Part shown: positions 26,309 through 35,171 of the stretch, piece after piece | Position numbering within the stretch: position 1 is the stretch's first letter | How the letters are laid out: each line of letters opens with the position of its first letter | The notes under the pieces: generated by a model | What the model saw: only the letters and a program-made list of their open reading frames with translations | The model's database searches: none | What the model was told of the DNA's origin: nothing | From: JACVRW01 sp963728495 | Lineage (GTDB): Bacteria; Actinomycetota; Thermoleophilia; Solirubrobacterales; Thermoleophilaceae | DNA length: 64,000 nucleotides | Assembly (NCBI GenBank): GCA_963728495.1 | Contig: CAVSKI010000011.1 | Location: forward strand, 558,001-622,000 | Reading direction: 5' to 3' | Made by a program: the position numbers and the translations under genes

Positions 26309-26326
26309 CTGGGGTAGCTACCCCAG
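26309..26326. promoter_or_regulatory. Perfect 18-bp palindrome upstream of the sigma-factor gene
   Basis: CTGGGGTAGCTACCCCAG is fully self-complementary. It lies 103 bases before the sigma-factor start and 15 bases after the 3' end of the nucleotidyltransferase-like gene. Perfect symmetry with no loop points to a dimeric regulator site rather than an RNA hairpin. Confidence 0.5.
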
Positions 26327-26340
26327 ACTTAGTAGGAGCC

Positions 26341-27408
26341 CTAGGTGAGCGAGACCTCTGCGCCCTCGCCCAGCGTCAGTCGCATGGCTCGGGGAAGGCG
26401 AAAATCGCGAAAGACCTTTGACTTTGGCCCGACCACGCTGGCCTCGAGGCGACCGCTCAAGTGACTGATCGACGCGCCGGCGAGAATCACGGAGTGCTCG
26501 ATCTCGGCGCCCTCGATCGTCACGTCCTCGCCGATCGAGGTGTAGGGGCCCACGTAGGCGTCGCAAAGCTTGGCGCGCGCGCCGATGACAGCGGGGCCAC
26601 GAACGATGCTGGACTCGATCCGAGCCAGCGGGTGAACCACCACCGGGCCCTGGATCTTCGAGTCGATGAGCTGGGCGCCCGCGAAGTCGGCCGCCTGACC
26701 CTCGAGAGCGAAGCGGTTGCCCTCGAGCAGAGCGTCGGCGCCGCCGCCGCGGAACCGCCACCAGTCGCCGACCCCTTGGGTCTCGATGGCGCCACCGCGG
26801 TCCACGATGGCCTCGGCAAGCGTTTCAGCCACGAAGTCGGTCGGAACATCGAGCGACGAGGCGGCCTCGATGGCGTCGGCGCTGAGCACCGCTACGCCCG
26901 CCGCCCGCCGCGTCAGCACCCGCCGCGGACCGGATCCGTTGGCGTGCAGCTCCACCACCTGGCCGAGCTCGGCGTCGCTCGAGGAGTCCTCCATGAGTAT
27001 CGCCCCGCCGCCCCCCGAGCCGTTCAGCAGCGAGCCGAGGCTCTGCCGGGCCAGGCTGTCGGCCATGTGCAGCACGAATCGGTCGCCGTCGAGGAACTCG
27101 CTCAACCGGCTCAGCGACCAGGAGAGAGTTTCTTCCGGCACCTGCTCCCACCAGCTCACCTCAAGCCGCTCGGAGGCTCCGTTCGCGGCGTACCGAGCCC
27201 GCTCGGCGAGCTCGCAGGGCACGATGATTGCGGCCTCGCGGATTCCGCTCTGCTCGAGCCAGCCGAGGGCATGAGCCAGCAGCGGTCGGTTTGCCACAGA
27301 GAGAAGTGGGGCGGGCGGGAGGCTGTCGCGAGCGAAACGAGGGCCCGAGCCGGGGGACCTCAGCGCATCCTGTGGATTGGCCAGGATGACTGCCTTGGTT
27401 GGCGTCAC
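26341..27408 (-). CDS. Sugar nucleotidyltransferase homologue with left-handed beta-helix domain, signature motif degenerate
   Basis: 355 aa from GTG 27408. The N-terminal half keeps the fold of glucose-1-phosphate nucleotidyltransferases (KAVILANPQ, LLSVANRPLLAHALGWLEQSGI, FVLHMADSL). The C-terminal third has hexapeptide turns (VVHPLARIESSIVRGPAVIGARAKL). The normal GGxGTRLxP...PK signature, which binds the nucleotide phosphates, is replaced by ANPQDALRSPGSG and PPAP. It may be inactive or regulatory, or bind a different substrate. GTAG-N17-CGTT upstream is a weak match to the locus promoter motif. Confidence 0.7.
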   Translation of the reverse strand: MTPTKAVILANPQDALRSPGSGPRFARDSLPPAPLLSVANRPLLAHALGWLEQSGIREAAIIVPCELAERARYAANGASERLEVSWWEQVPEETLSWSLSRLSEFLDGDRFVLHMADSLARQSLGSLLNGSGGGGAILMEDSSSDAELGQVVELHANGSGPRRVLTRRAAGVAVLSADAIEAASSLDVPTDFVAETLAEAIVDRGGAIETQGVGDWWRFRGGGADALLEGNRFALEGQAADFAGAQLIDSKIQGPVVVHPLARIESSIVRGPAVIGARAKLCDAYVGPYTSIGEDVTIEGAEIEHSVILAGASISHLSGRLEASVVGPKSKVFRDFRLPRAMRLTLGEGAEVSLT

Positions 27409-27470
27409 ACCATCTAAACGGCTGGGAGAGGTCGCCTCTACGTCCAGAAAAGATTGAAGTTCGGACGGAA

Positions 27471-28616
27471 TCAGAACTTCAGGACCGCGTCGGCGATTCG
27501 TTCGAGCTCGCGTTCGCTCATCGCGGGGAAGAGCGGGAGCGAGCAGATCCGCTCCGCGAGCCGCTCGGCCGCCGCCAAGGGTTGCGCCGAAGGGTGTGAG
27601 TCCGCATAGGCCTCGGTGAGATGAATCGGCGTCGGATAATGCACCGCGGAGCCCACGCGGGCGCGCGCCAGGTGGGCTCGCAGCGCGTCGCGGCGGTCGC
27701 TTTGCACGACGAAGAGGTGGTAGACGTGGTCGCCCGCCACCGGCGGGTGGGGCAGGGCGACGCGAGCGCTTTCGAGCGCCGCTCTCAGCCGAGCGGCTAG
27801 CACGCGCCGTCGGCCGTTTGCCTCGTCCAGGTGACGAAGCTTCAGGCGCAGCACGGCGGCCTGGATGCCGTCGAGCCGAGCCGTGGTGGCGGGTACCCGG
27901 TGGCGGTGACGTTCCCCGGGCGCCTCACCGTGACTGCGCAACATCCTCAGCTGCTGGTCGAGGGCGGGATCGTCGGTGACCACCGCCCCGCCGTCACCCC
28001 AACCCCCGAGGTTCATCTTGGGGTGGAAGCTGAAGCAACCGAGGTCCCCGAGGGTGCCGGCCCGCGTGCCGCCCACGAAAGCTCCGTGAGCGTGGCATGC
28101 GTCCTCGACGAGAGCCACTCCGGCGTCCTGGGCCAGGCGGACCAGCGGGTCCATATCCACGGTGGCGCCGTACAGGTGGACGGCGATCACGGCGCGGGTG
28201 GCGGGCCCGATCTGGCGCTCAACGATCTCGGCGGTCAGCAGGCCGGTGAGCGGATCCACGTCCACGAGCCGCGGCGTGGCTCCAACGAGGGACACGGCCT
28301 CGGCGCTGGCGATGAACGAATTGGTGGGGACGATCACCTCATCGCCGGTTCGCAGGCCAAGCGCGCGCAGAGCGAGCGCGAGCGCGTCGGTGCCGGACGA
28401 GACTCCGACGGCATGGGCGGCGCCACAGTACTGCGCGAACTCGCGCTCGAAGGCGTCCACCTCCTCGCCCAGCGTGAAGGCGGCGCTGGAAGCCACGCGG
28501 GCAACGGCCTCGAGCAGCTCAGGATCGCCGTTGTCCAGGCGGGTGAGCGGCACGGGTCGATCGCTTCGGCCGCCCGAGAAGCGGGCGGCGCGGGCCCTCG
28601 CGGGGCTGACCGTCAT
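27471..28616 (-). CDS. DegT/DnrJ/EryC1/StrS family PLP-dependent aminotransferase
   Basis: 381 aa from ATG 28616, which overlaps the stop of the upstream regulator gene (ATGA). It shows the family pattern: FTLGEEVDAFEREFAQYCG, GVSSGTDALALALRALGL, GDEVIVPTNSF, ALVEDACHAHGA, then the PLP lysine in CFSFHPKMNLGGWGDGGAVV, and late HYPTPIH. These enzymes put an amino group on nucleotide-linked 3- or 4-keto sugars. It very likely makes an amino sugar for the adjacent polysaccharide. The substrate is not determined. Confidence 0.9.
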   Translation of the reverse strand: MTVSPARARAARFSGGRSDRPVPLTRLDNGDPELLEAVARVASSAAFTLGEEVDAFEREFAQYCGAAHAVGVSSGTDALALALRALGLRTGDEVIVPTNSFIASAEAVSLVGATPRLVDVDPLTGLLTAEIVERQIGPATRAVIAVHLYGATVDMDPLVRLAQDAGVALVEDACHAHGAFVGGTRAGTLGDLGCFSFHPKMNLGGWGDGGAVVTDDPALDQQLRMLRSHGEAPGERHRHRVPATTARLDGIQAAVLRLKLRHLDEANGRRRVLAARLRAALESARVALPHPPVAGDHVYHLFVVQSDRRDALRAHLARARVGSAVHYPTPIHLTEAYADSHPSAQPLAAAERLAERICSLPLFPAMSERELERIADAVLKF

Positions 28617-29350
28617 GCGCTGGTGGTCTGAGGAAGCGCGGAGCTCTCGAGGCCGGGTTGGGCTGTGTCGGTTCCGAGCACGATCGACATCAGGCCTTCC
28701 TCGGGATCGAGCACGAGAGTTGCCGCTTCGCGGCGCGAGCGCACGCCGAGGCGATGGAACGCGGCCGAAAGGTGGCTCTTGACCGTGCTCTCGGCCAGAC
28801 ACAGCGCCGCGGCGATCTCTCCGTTGGTGAGTCCTGACACGGCAAGCTTGAGCACCTCGCGCTCGCGGTGGCTGAGCGTGGGCTTCTCCACCGCGATCTT
28901 GAGAGCGCGGGGGACGCAGGTTTGGTTGGCGGCCACAGCGCGCACCGAAGCCACCAAGGCGGCGTCGATCTCGGTGTCGAGGACGAGGCCGCTAGCGCCT
29001 GCGCTGAGGGCGCGCCTCAGGGCCGGACCGTGCGCCTCGGGAGACACGATCACCGTGGGTGCGGTCCCCGCCTGCTGGACATCCATGCGTAGGTCCAGCA
29101 GGCGGGTGACGCTCGAGAGGTCCCGAACGAGCACGACCACGTCCACGTCGACCTCACCGCTGCCGTTCACGGCACCGTCGTCGTGGAGTGCGATTCCAGC
29201 GGCAGCGAGCGTGGCGATGATGCGCCGGCGCAGGAGCCCATTCTCCCCCTGAACCAGCACGGTGAGCGGATCGCCAATCACGCCTGGTTGCCGGTCATCG
29301 ACGGGGTCCGCTTGGTACATGCTAAGACAACGACCGTTCGACTGTTCCAC
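28613..29350 (-). CDS. LuxR/NarL-type response regulator-like protein, atypical receiver
   Basis: 245 aa from GTG 29350 (ATG 29320 possible). The C-terminal HTH is clear: LSHREREVLKLAVSGLTNGEIAAALCLAESTVKSHL. The N-terminal 130 residues fold like a receiver (LTVLVQGENGLLRRRIIATL, ALRRALSAGASGLVLD), but the expected phospho-acceptor region reads VDVVVLVRDLSSVT and no standard acidic pair is seen. It may work without phosphorylation. Translational coupling to the aminotransferase ties it to sugar biosynthesis. Confidence 0.8.
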   Translation of the reverse strand: MEQSNGRCLSMYQADPVDDRQPGVIGDPLTVLVQGENGLLRRRIIATLAAAGIALHDDGAVNGSGEVDVDVVVLVRDLSSVTRLLDLRMDVQQAGTAPTVIVSPEAHGPALRRALSAGASGLVLDTEIDAALVASVRAVAANQTCVPRALKIAVEKPTLSHREREVLKLAVSGLTNGEIAAALCLAESTVKSHLSAAFHRLGVRSRREAATLVLDPEEGLMSIVLGTDTAQPGLESSALPQTTSA

Positions 29351-29400
29351 TTCTGCGCTGGGTCTGCATACAGATCCTCCAGTTCGGCCGTTGTGGCTGG

Positions 29401-30936
29401 TCAGTACGCTCCGCGCCCCCGCAGCACCGCCGAGAAGGTCCGGAGGATGAGCTTCATGTCGCCCCAGATCGACCAGTTGGTGACGTAGAGGTAATCGAGG
29501 CTGACCATGTCCTCGAAGGGGATTTCCGAGCGGCCGTTGACCTGCCAGGACCCGGTCAGTCCGGGCGTGAGCAGCAGCCTGCGGCGATAGCGGCCCTCGA
29601 CCTGGCGGTCCTCGTTTTCGATCAGCGGCCGTGGGCCGACCAGACTCATCTCCCCACGCAGGATGTTGATGAGCTGGGGCAGCTCGTCCAGTGAGAAGCG
29701 GCGCAGGACGCGGCCCACCCGCGTGATCCGCGGATCCTCGCGGATCTTGAACATGCCATTGGAGTTACCGCCCCCGTGGAAGTTCAGCTGGGCGACCTCG
29801 GTCTTGCGGACGTCGGCGTCGACGTACATCGAGCGGAACTTGAACACCTCGAACGGCTCGCCATCGCGACCAATACGGCGCTGGCGGAAGAGCGCGCCAC
29901 CCGGCGACTCGAGCCTGATGGCCGCTGCACACGTCAGCAGAATCGGCGAGAGCACGATCAGGCCGGCCGTGGCCACGGCCAGGTCGAGCGCGCGCTTCAT
30001 CGCGCGTGAAGAGCGACGCAGGCCGGTCCGCGGGACCGTGAGCAGCGGCATGCCCTCCATCTCGTGGAGATCGAGTCGCGCCCCGATCACGTCCGACCAG
30101 CTCGGAACGAGGTCAACGTGAACGCCGTGATCGGCGAGCTCGCACACCATCTCGACGCGACGCCGTGACTCGGTCAAGCCCGGCGCGAGCATCACGCGGT
30201 CGACATCGAGCCGCTTCACCATGTCCACGACGTCGTGGTCACCCCGGAAGACCGGCACGAGGTCGAAGAGGTGGGTCGTGCGGGCGGGGAAGCGCTTGCT
30301 GTTTCGAACGTCGATGCAGGCGACGACGTTGATGCCCCACTCGGGGTGCCGCAAGATCTTGCGGACGATTGCGGCGGCCTGCGACGTGGGTCCGATGATC
30401 AGCGCGTTCTGGAGGTACCAGACCCTGCGCTTGCCGAACGCGCGCGCCGCTGAGCGAAAGACCATCAGCAAGACCACCGTCAAAGCCCACACCAGCGCGA
30501 CTCTGGTCACCGGAACCTTGTCGGGCCTGAACACGGCGAGCGCGACCAGGAAGGTCCAACTCCAGAGCGTGGCCATCTGCAGGACCGGACCGATTTCGTC
30601 CGCCGCCCGATAGTCCGCGCGGTGGCTGTCCAGGTGGTACAGGCGATGGGCGTAGGCGAGCAGGATCCACCACGGGATGCCGAGCAGAAGGAGGACGTCG
30701 ATCGAGCGAAGCGCGTTGAACGCGATCTCCGAGGCGAGGAACGCCAGGCACAGGGCCGCCACGTCGGCACAGAGCAGGAGACGCCGAAGCAGGCTGCCCC
30801 GCTGATCGCCGGGCCGGGGGATCGCATCCTCGAGGCCGCTGGGAACCACGGGCTCGAGTACGGGCGCCGCGGATCCATTCGGCTCCGCTCGCAGCGCCGC
30901 GCTCGGCGCCAGCTCAGTCCTCGCTCTGGTTGCCAT
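29401..30936 (-). CDS. Initiating sugar-phosphate transferase (polyprenyl-phosphate glycosylphosphotransferase, WbaP/WcaJ type)
   Basis: 511 aa from ATG 30936; a longer frame upstream crosses the promoter region. The N-terminal part has four or five membrane segments and a CoA-binding-like domain (ALIIGPTSQAAAIVRKIL). The C-terminal catalytic domain (about 311-511) has KRALDLAVATAGLIVLSP, RIGRDGEPFEVFKFRSM, RRFSLDELPQLINILRGEMSLVGPRP and LTPGLTGSWQVNGR. It moves a sugar 1-phosphate onto undecaprenyl phosphate, the first step of repeat-unit assembly at the inner face of the membrane. CGTTCATT lies 12 bases before the start. Confidence 0.93.
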   Translation of the reverse strand: MATRARTELAPSAALRAEPNGSAAPVLEPVVPSGLEDAIPRPGDQRGSLLRRLLLCADVAALCLAFLASEIAFNALRSIDVLLLLGIPWWILLAYAHRLYHLDSHRADYRAADEIGPVLQMATLWSWTFLVALAVFRPDKVPVTRVALVWALTVVLLMVFRSAARAFGKRRVWYLQNALIIGPTSQAAAIVRKILRHPEWGINVVACIDVRNSKRFPARTTHLFDLVPVFRGDHDVVDMVKRLDVDRVMLAPGLTESRRRVEMVCELADHGVHVDLVPSWSDVIGARLDLHEMEGMPLLTVPRTGLRRSSRAMKRALDLAVATAGLIVLSPILLTCAAAIRLESPGGALFRQRRIGRDGEPFEVFKFRSMYVDADVRKTEVAQLNFHGGGNSNGMFKIREDPRITRVGRVLRRFSLDELPQLINILRGEMSLVGPRPLIENEDRQVEGRYRRRLLLTPGLTGSWQVNGRSEIPFEDMVSLDYLYVTNWSIWGDMKLILRTFSAVLRGRGAY

Positions 30937-31109
30937 TGACTCAGGGCAATGAACGCCCGGCGGGGCCCTCGGCTGCCGAACGGCCCAGGGGGAAATACGG
31001 CTGAGTCGGAGCCTCTCGCCTCCTGCGTTCTCGCGCGCGCGAGGGAGCGCGCGCAAAGCCTTGGCCGGTTCGCGGGAGAAGTTGGTCGGGTCCTTCGTTG
31101 GTAACGCGA

Positions 31110-32393
31110 ATGACCACACACGTTGCCGCTTCCCACGAGACCCAACCGGACGCCGCGGTGCCGGTTTCACCCCGCTGTCGCTTCTGCGCGGCGCCCCTAG
31201 AGCACACGTTCGTCGACCTCGGCATGTCACCGTTGTGCGAGAGCTACGTGCCGAGCGACCGGTTGAGCTCGATGGAGCCGTTCTATCCGCTGCACGTCCG
31301 CATCTGCGAGGGCTGCCTGCTGGTGCAGCTCGAGGAGTTCGTCACGGCGGAGGAAATCTTCACGGAGTACGCGTACTTCTCCTCGTACTCGGACTCCTGG
31401 GTCGCCCACGCGCGCGAGTACGTGGACAGCGCGGTCAATCGCTTCGGTCTCGATACCGGCAGCCTGGTGGTGGAGCTGGCCAGCAACGACGGCTATCTGC
31501 TCCAGCACGTAGTCGAGCGAGGCATCCCGGCGCTCGGCGTGGAGCCGGCCGCGAACGTGGCCGCGGTGGCCCAGGAGAAGGGCATCGAGACGGTCGTGGA
31601 GTTCTTCGGCCGCGACTCGGCCTCACGGCTCGCGTCCGCCGGCCGCCGCGCCGACCTGATCGCGGCCAACAACGTGATGGCCCACGTTCCCGATCTCAAC
31701 GACTTCGTCGGCGGCATCAAGATCTTGCTTGCCCCTCAGGGCGTGGTGACCATCGAGGTGCCGCACCTGCTGCGCCTGATCGAGGCCAACCAGTTCGACA
31801 CGATCTACCACGAGCACTTCTCCTACTTCTCGTTGCTCAGCGCCGCGCGGGTTCTCTCCGCGCATGGGCTCGAGGTCTTCGATGTCGAGCAGCTCACAAC
31901 CCACGGCGGCTCTCTGCGCCTCTACGCCCAGCACAAGGACGGCGGCGGTCAGGCGCTGAGCGACCGGGTGAAGGTCCTGGCCGATGAGGAGCGCGAGCTC
32001 GGCTTCGACACCCTCGAGGGACACGCCGGCTTCGCGCCGCGGGTCGAGGAGACGAAATGGAGCCTGCTCGAGTTCCTGATCGAAGCGCGCCGGGAGGGTA
32101 AGACGATCGCCGGCTACGGCGCACCGGGCAAGGGCAACACGCTGCTCAACTACTGCGGCATCCGCACGGACCTGCTCGACTTCACGGTCGATCGCAATCC
32201 GTACAAGCAGGGCCAGTTCCTGCCCGGCACCCATATCCCGATCAAGCATCCGGAAGCGCTCGAGCACGCCCGTCCGGACTTCATCCTGATCCTCCCGTGG
32301 AATCTCAAGGACGAGATCGCGGCCCAGTTGTCCTATACGCGCGAGTGGGGCGCGCGCTGTGTCGTTCCGATCCCGGGGGTGGAAGTGCTGTGA
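31110..32393 (+). CDS. SAM-dependent sugar C-methyltransferase (TylC3/NovU-like)
   Basis: 427 aa from ATG 31110. An N-terminal zinc-binding motif CRFC...C..C (RICEGCLLVQL) precedes a class I methyltransferase domain (VVELASNDGYLLQ, GVEPAANVAAVA, NNVMAHVPDL) and a C-terminal domain (IAGYGAPGKGNTLLNY, VDRNPYKQG). This is the layout of enzymes that add a branched methyl at C-3 or C-5 of NDP-keto-sugars. It heads a four-gene run in which each start overlaps the previous stop. GGAG-N17-CGTTGGTA ends six bases before the ATG. Confidence 0.88.
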   Translation: MTTHVAASHETQPDAAVPVSPRCRFCAAPLEHTFVDLGMSPLCESYVPSDRLSSMEPFYPLHVRICEGCLLVQLEEFVTAEEIFTEYAYFSSYSDSWVAHAREYVDSAVNRFGLDTGSLVVELASNDGYLLQHVVERGIPALGVEPAANVAAVAQEKGIETVVEFFGRDSASRLASAGRRADLIAANNVMAHVPDLNDFVGGIKILLAPQGVVTIEVPHLLRLIEANQFDTIYHEHFSYFSLLSAARVLSAHGLEVFDVEQLTTHGGSLRLYAQHKDGGGQALSDRVKVLADEERELGFDTLEGHAGFAPRVEETKWSLLEFLIEARREGKTIAGYGAPGKGNTLLNYCGIRTDLLDFTVDRNPYKQGQFLPGTHIPIKHPEALEHARPDFILILPWNLKDEIAAQLSYTREWGARCVVPIPGVEVL

Positions 32394-33211
32394 AGGTCGT
32401 GATTTTCTGCGGCGGGCAGGGTCTGCGCATGCGGGAGGCGTCGGAGGTCGCCCCCAAGCCCATGATTCCGGTGGGCAGCCGGCCCGTTCTCCTGCACGTG
32501 ATGAAGTACTACGCCCACTTCGGGTTCACCGACTTCGTGCTGTGCCTGGGATACAAGGCCGAGGCCATCAAGCACTTCTTCCTCACCTACAACGAGGCGA
32601 TGGCCAACGACTTCGTTCTGTCAAACGGCGGGGCGACGGTTCACCTGTTGAAGACCGATATCCACGATTGGAACATCACCTTCGTGGACACCGGTCTGCG
32701 CGCCTGCGTGGGTGAGCGGCTTCGCGCCGTTCGCCACCTGCTGGGCGACGACGAGATGTTCCTGGCCAACTACGGCGACACCCTCACGGATGCCAATCTG
32801 CCGGACATGATCGCCAACACCAAGGCCGCCGGAGTCAAGGCGAGCTTCCTCGCCGTACGCCCGAACTACAGCTTCCACACGGTCAAGGTCCACGATGACG
32901 GCCGCGTGCGGGACATCAGCGACGTGACGCGATCGGACATCTGGATCAACGGCGGCTACTTCATCATGCGCTCTTCCTTCGTGGACGAGATTCGCCCCGG
33001 AGAGGATCTCGTGGAGGAGCCGTTCCGGCGCCTGGCCGAGGACGAGCAGCTGCTCGCCCACCGCCATGAGGGCTTTTGGGCGCCCATGGACACCTTGAAG
33101 GACAAGCAGACTCTCGAGACGCTGCACGAGAGCGGCCAGGCCCCATGGCAGGTGTGGGTGCCCGAACCCGAACTGCAAGCCCCCGCCATCCCGCAGGCCG
33201 CCACCGCCTGA
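32390..33211 (+). CDS. rfbF: Glucose-1-phosphate cytidylyltransferase-like nucleotidyltransferase (RfbF type)
   Basis: 273 aa from GTG 32390, overlapping the previous stop (GTGA). KVVIFCGGQGLRMREASEVA followed by PKPMIPVGSRPVL is the nucleotide and sugar-phosphate site. WNITFVDTGL, FLANYGDTLTD, WINGGYFIM and FWAPMDTLKDKQTLE match RfbF along the chain. It would make CDP-glucose, the entry to CDP-6-deoxy and CDP-branched sugars. No recognisable RfbG dehydratase is in the window, so one of the NAD-dependent epimerase-family genes nearby may fill that step. Confidence 0.88.
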   Translation: MKVVIFCGGQGLRMREASEVAPKPMIPVGSRPVLLHVMKYYAHFGFTDFVLCLGYKAEAIKHFFLTYNEAMANDFVLSNGGATVHLLKTDIHDWNITFVDTGLRACVGERLRAVRHLLGDDEMFLANYGDTLTDANLPDMIANTKAAGVKASFLAVRPNYSFHTVKVHDDGRVRDISDVTRSDIWINGGYFIMRSSFVDEIRPGEDLVEEPFRRLAEDEQLLAHRHEGFWAPMDTLKDKQTLETLHESGQAPWQVWVPEPELQAPAIPQAATA

Positions 33212-33867
33212 TGCTTCCGCTCGCGCTGGGCCGCTCCGAGCGGGCTCCGCTCCGCCTGCTCGCAATCGGCGCTCATCCGGACGACATCGAGATCGGCTGC
33301 TGCGGGACGATTCTCAAGCTCTTGGAGGAGGATGCGCTTTCCGCCATCGGCTGGGTGGTGCTCAGCGGCGAGGGCGAGCGCGCCGCCGAGGCACGGGCGA
33401 GCGCCGAGGCCGTGCTGGCCGGGGTGGGGGAGAAGCGGCTGATCATCCGCGACTTTCGCGACGGCTTCTTTCCCTACACGGGCGGAGACCTAAAGGAGTT
33501 CTTCGAGTCCCTCAAGTCGGAGTTCTCGCCGGACATAGTGCTGACTCACCAGCGCAGCGACCTTCATCAGGACCACCGGGTGACCTGTGAGCTGACGTGG
33601 AACACCTTCCGCGACCATCTCGTCCTCGAGTATGAGGTGCCGAAGTACGACGGCGACATGGGATCGCCGAACCTCTTTGTCCCTCTGAGCGAGGATCTCC
33701 GCCGCCGTAAGATCGATCACCTGATGACGCACTTTGGGACCCAGCGTCCGAAGCGCTGGTTCAAGGAAGACCTGTTCTCGGGACTCCTCCGGCTGCGCGG
33801 CATGGAGTGCAACTCGCCGACGTCCTTTGCGGAGGCCTTCTACTCCCGCAAGGCGATACTGGCCTGA
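33211..33867 (+). CDS. PIG-L/LmbE family deacetylase
   Basis: 218 aa from ATG 33211 (TGATG overlap). The zinc site is visible: AHPDD (residues 21-25) and HQDH near 116. These enzymes remove N-acetyl groups from amino sugars or related compounds. FRDGFFPYTGGDLKEFFE and LEYEVPKYDGDMG are typical of the subgroup found in surface-polysaccharide loci. With the next gene it forms a conserved-looking pair in sugar-branching clusters. The substrate is unknown. Confidence 0.9.
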   Translation: MLPLALGRSERAPLRLLAIGAHPDDIEIGCCGTILKLLEEDALSAIGWVVLSGEGERAAEARASAEAVLAGVGEKRLIIRDFRDGFFPYTGGDLKEFFESLKSEFSPDIVLTHQRSDLHQDHRVTCELTWNTFRDHLVLEYEVPKYDGDMGSPNLFVPLSEDLRRRKIDHLMTHFGTQRPKRWFKEDLFSGLLRLRGMECNSPTSFAEAFYSRKAILA

Positions 33868-35171
33868 TGCTGGACGTCGCCGGCCCGCGACACCAGGAGG
33901 ACGCCGGCGCGGACGCTCTGGAGCTCGTTCGCCGGCTCTTTCCGATCTGCCGCAGCCTCACCGGCGATGGCGTGCGCGAGACGTTCGACGTGCTGGAGGA
34001 GCACATACCGCTCGTGCGCCGGGAGATCGCAAGCGGCACCAAGGTGTTCGACTGGTTCGTGCCCGACGAGTGGAACATCCGGGAAGCACACATAACCGCC
34101 CCGGATGGCACCCGGGTCGTGGACTTCCAGCGGCTCAACCTGCACGTGGTGGGCTACAGCGAGCCGGTTCGCGCGACCATGCCGCTCGAGACGCTCAGAG
34201 AGCGGCTGCATACGCTGCCCGATCAGCCCGACCTGATTCCGTACCGAACGTCCTACTACCACCGCACGTGGGGATTCTGCCTCTCGCATCGTCAGCTCGA
34301 GGCGCTGGAGCCCGGTGACTACGAGGTGGTGATCGACTCCACCCTGGAGCCGGGCTCGCTCTCATACGCCGAGCTAATGGTGGAGGGCAGCGGCGAGGAA
34401 GAGGTGCTGCTGTCGACCTACGTGTGCCATCCGTCGCTCGCCAACGACAACGTCTCCGGCATAGCGGTCGCCGCCATGCTGGCGAAGGCGCTGCTCGAGC
34501 GGGACCTGCGGCATTCGTACCGCTTTCTGTTCGCTCCCGGCACCATCGGGCCACTGGTATGGCTGCACGAGAACCGCGAGCGCCTCGACCGAATCCGGCA
34601 CGGTCTCACCTTCTCGTGCATCGGCGATGGGGGAGGGCTTACCTACAAGCGCAGTCGTCGCAGCGACGCTGAGGTCGACGAAGCCGTGGAGGTAGTGCTG
34701 CGTGACCTGGGCGCCGATCACCGGATACTGCCGTGGGAGCCCTGGGGCGGAGACGAGCGGCAGTTCTGCTCGCCCGGCTTCGACCTGCCGCTCGGGACGC
34801 TGACGCGAACGCCCCACGGCGAGTTCGATGGCTACCACACCTCGGCTGACAGCCTGGACCTGATTCGACCCGAGTCGCTCGGCGACGCGGTCGAAGCATG
34901 TCTGCAGGTGATCGATGTGCTCGAGAGCAATCGTCGTTGCACCAACCTGAGCCCCCACGGCGAGCCGCAGCTCGGCCGCCGCGGGCTGTACCGTACCGCC
35001 GGCGGCGCGGTGGCAACGCCGGACGACGAGCGGGCGCTGCTCTGGGTCCTGAACCTGAGTGACGGCCGCTCGTCGCTCCTCGACGTGGCCTGGCGTTCGG
35101 GCCTGCGCTACCCCGTGGTGCGCCGAGCCGCTGAGCGGCTCGAGCAGGCGGGTCTGCTCACGACGGCGTAG
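33867..35171 (+). CDS. DUF4910-type aminopeptidase-like protein
   Basis: 434 aa from ATG 33867 (TGATG overlap with the deacetylase gene). It begins LELVRRLFPICRSLTGDGVRET and has FDWFVPDEWNIREA, LLSTYVCHPSLANDNVSG, GDERQFCSPGFDLP and HTSADSLDLI, the metal-ligand pattern of M28-like proteins named DUF4910. A C-terminal winged-helix-like segment follows. Homologues sit in polysaccharide and sugar-modification clusters, where a peptidase role is doubtful and a deacylase-type role is possible. The last 14 bases overlap the convergent epimerase gene. Confidence 0.8.
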   Translation: MLDVAGPRHQEDAGADALELVRRLFPICRSLTGDGVRETFDVLEEHIPLVRREIASGTKVFDWFVPDEWNIREAHITAPDGTRVVDFQRLNLHVVGYSEPVRATMPLETLRERLHTLPDQPDLIPYRTSYYHRTWGFCLSHRQLEALEPGDYEVVIDSTLEPGSLSYAELMVEGSGEEEVLLSTYVCHPSLANDNVSGIAVAAMLAKALLERDLRHSYRFLFAPGTIGPLVWLHENRERLDRIRHGLTFSCIGDGGGLTYKRSRRSDAEVDEAVEVVLRDLGADHRILPWEPWGGDERQFCSPGFDLPLGTLTRTPHGEFDGYHTSADSLDLIRPESLGDAVEACLQVIDVLESNRRCTNLSPHGEPQLGRRGLYRTAGGAVATPDDERALLWVLNLSDGRSSLLDVAWRSGLRYPVVRRAAERLEQAGLLTTA

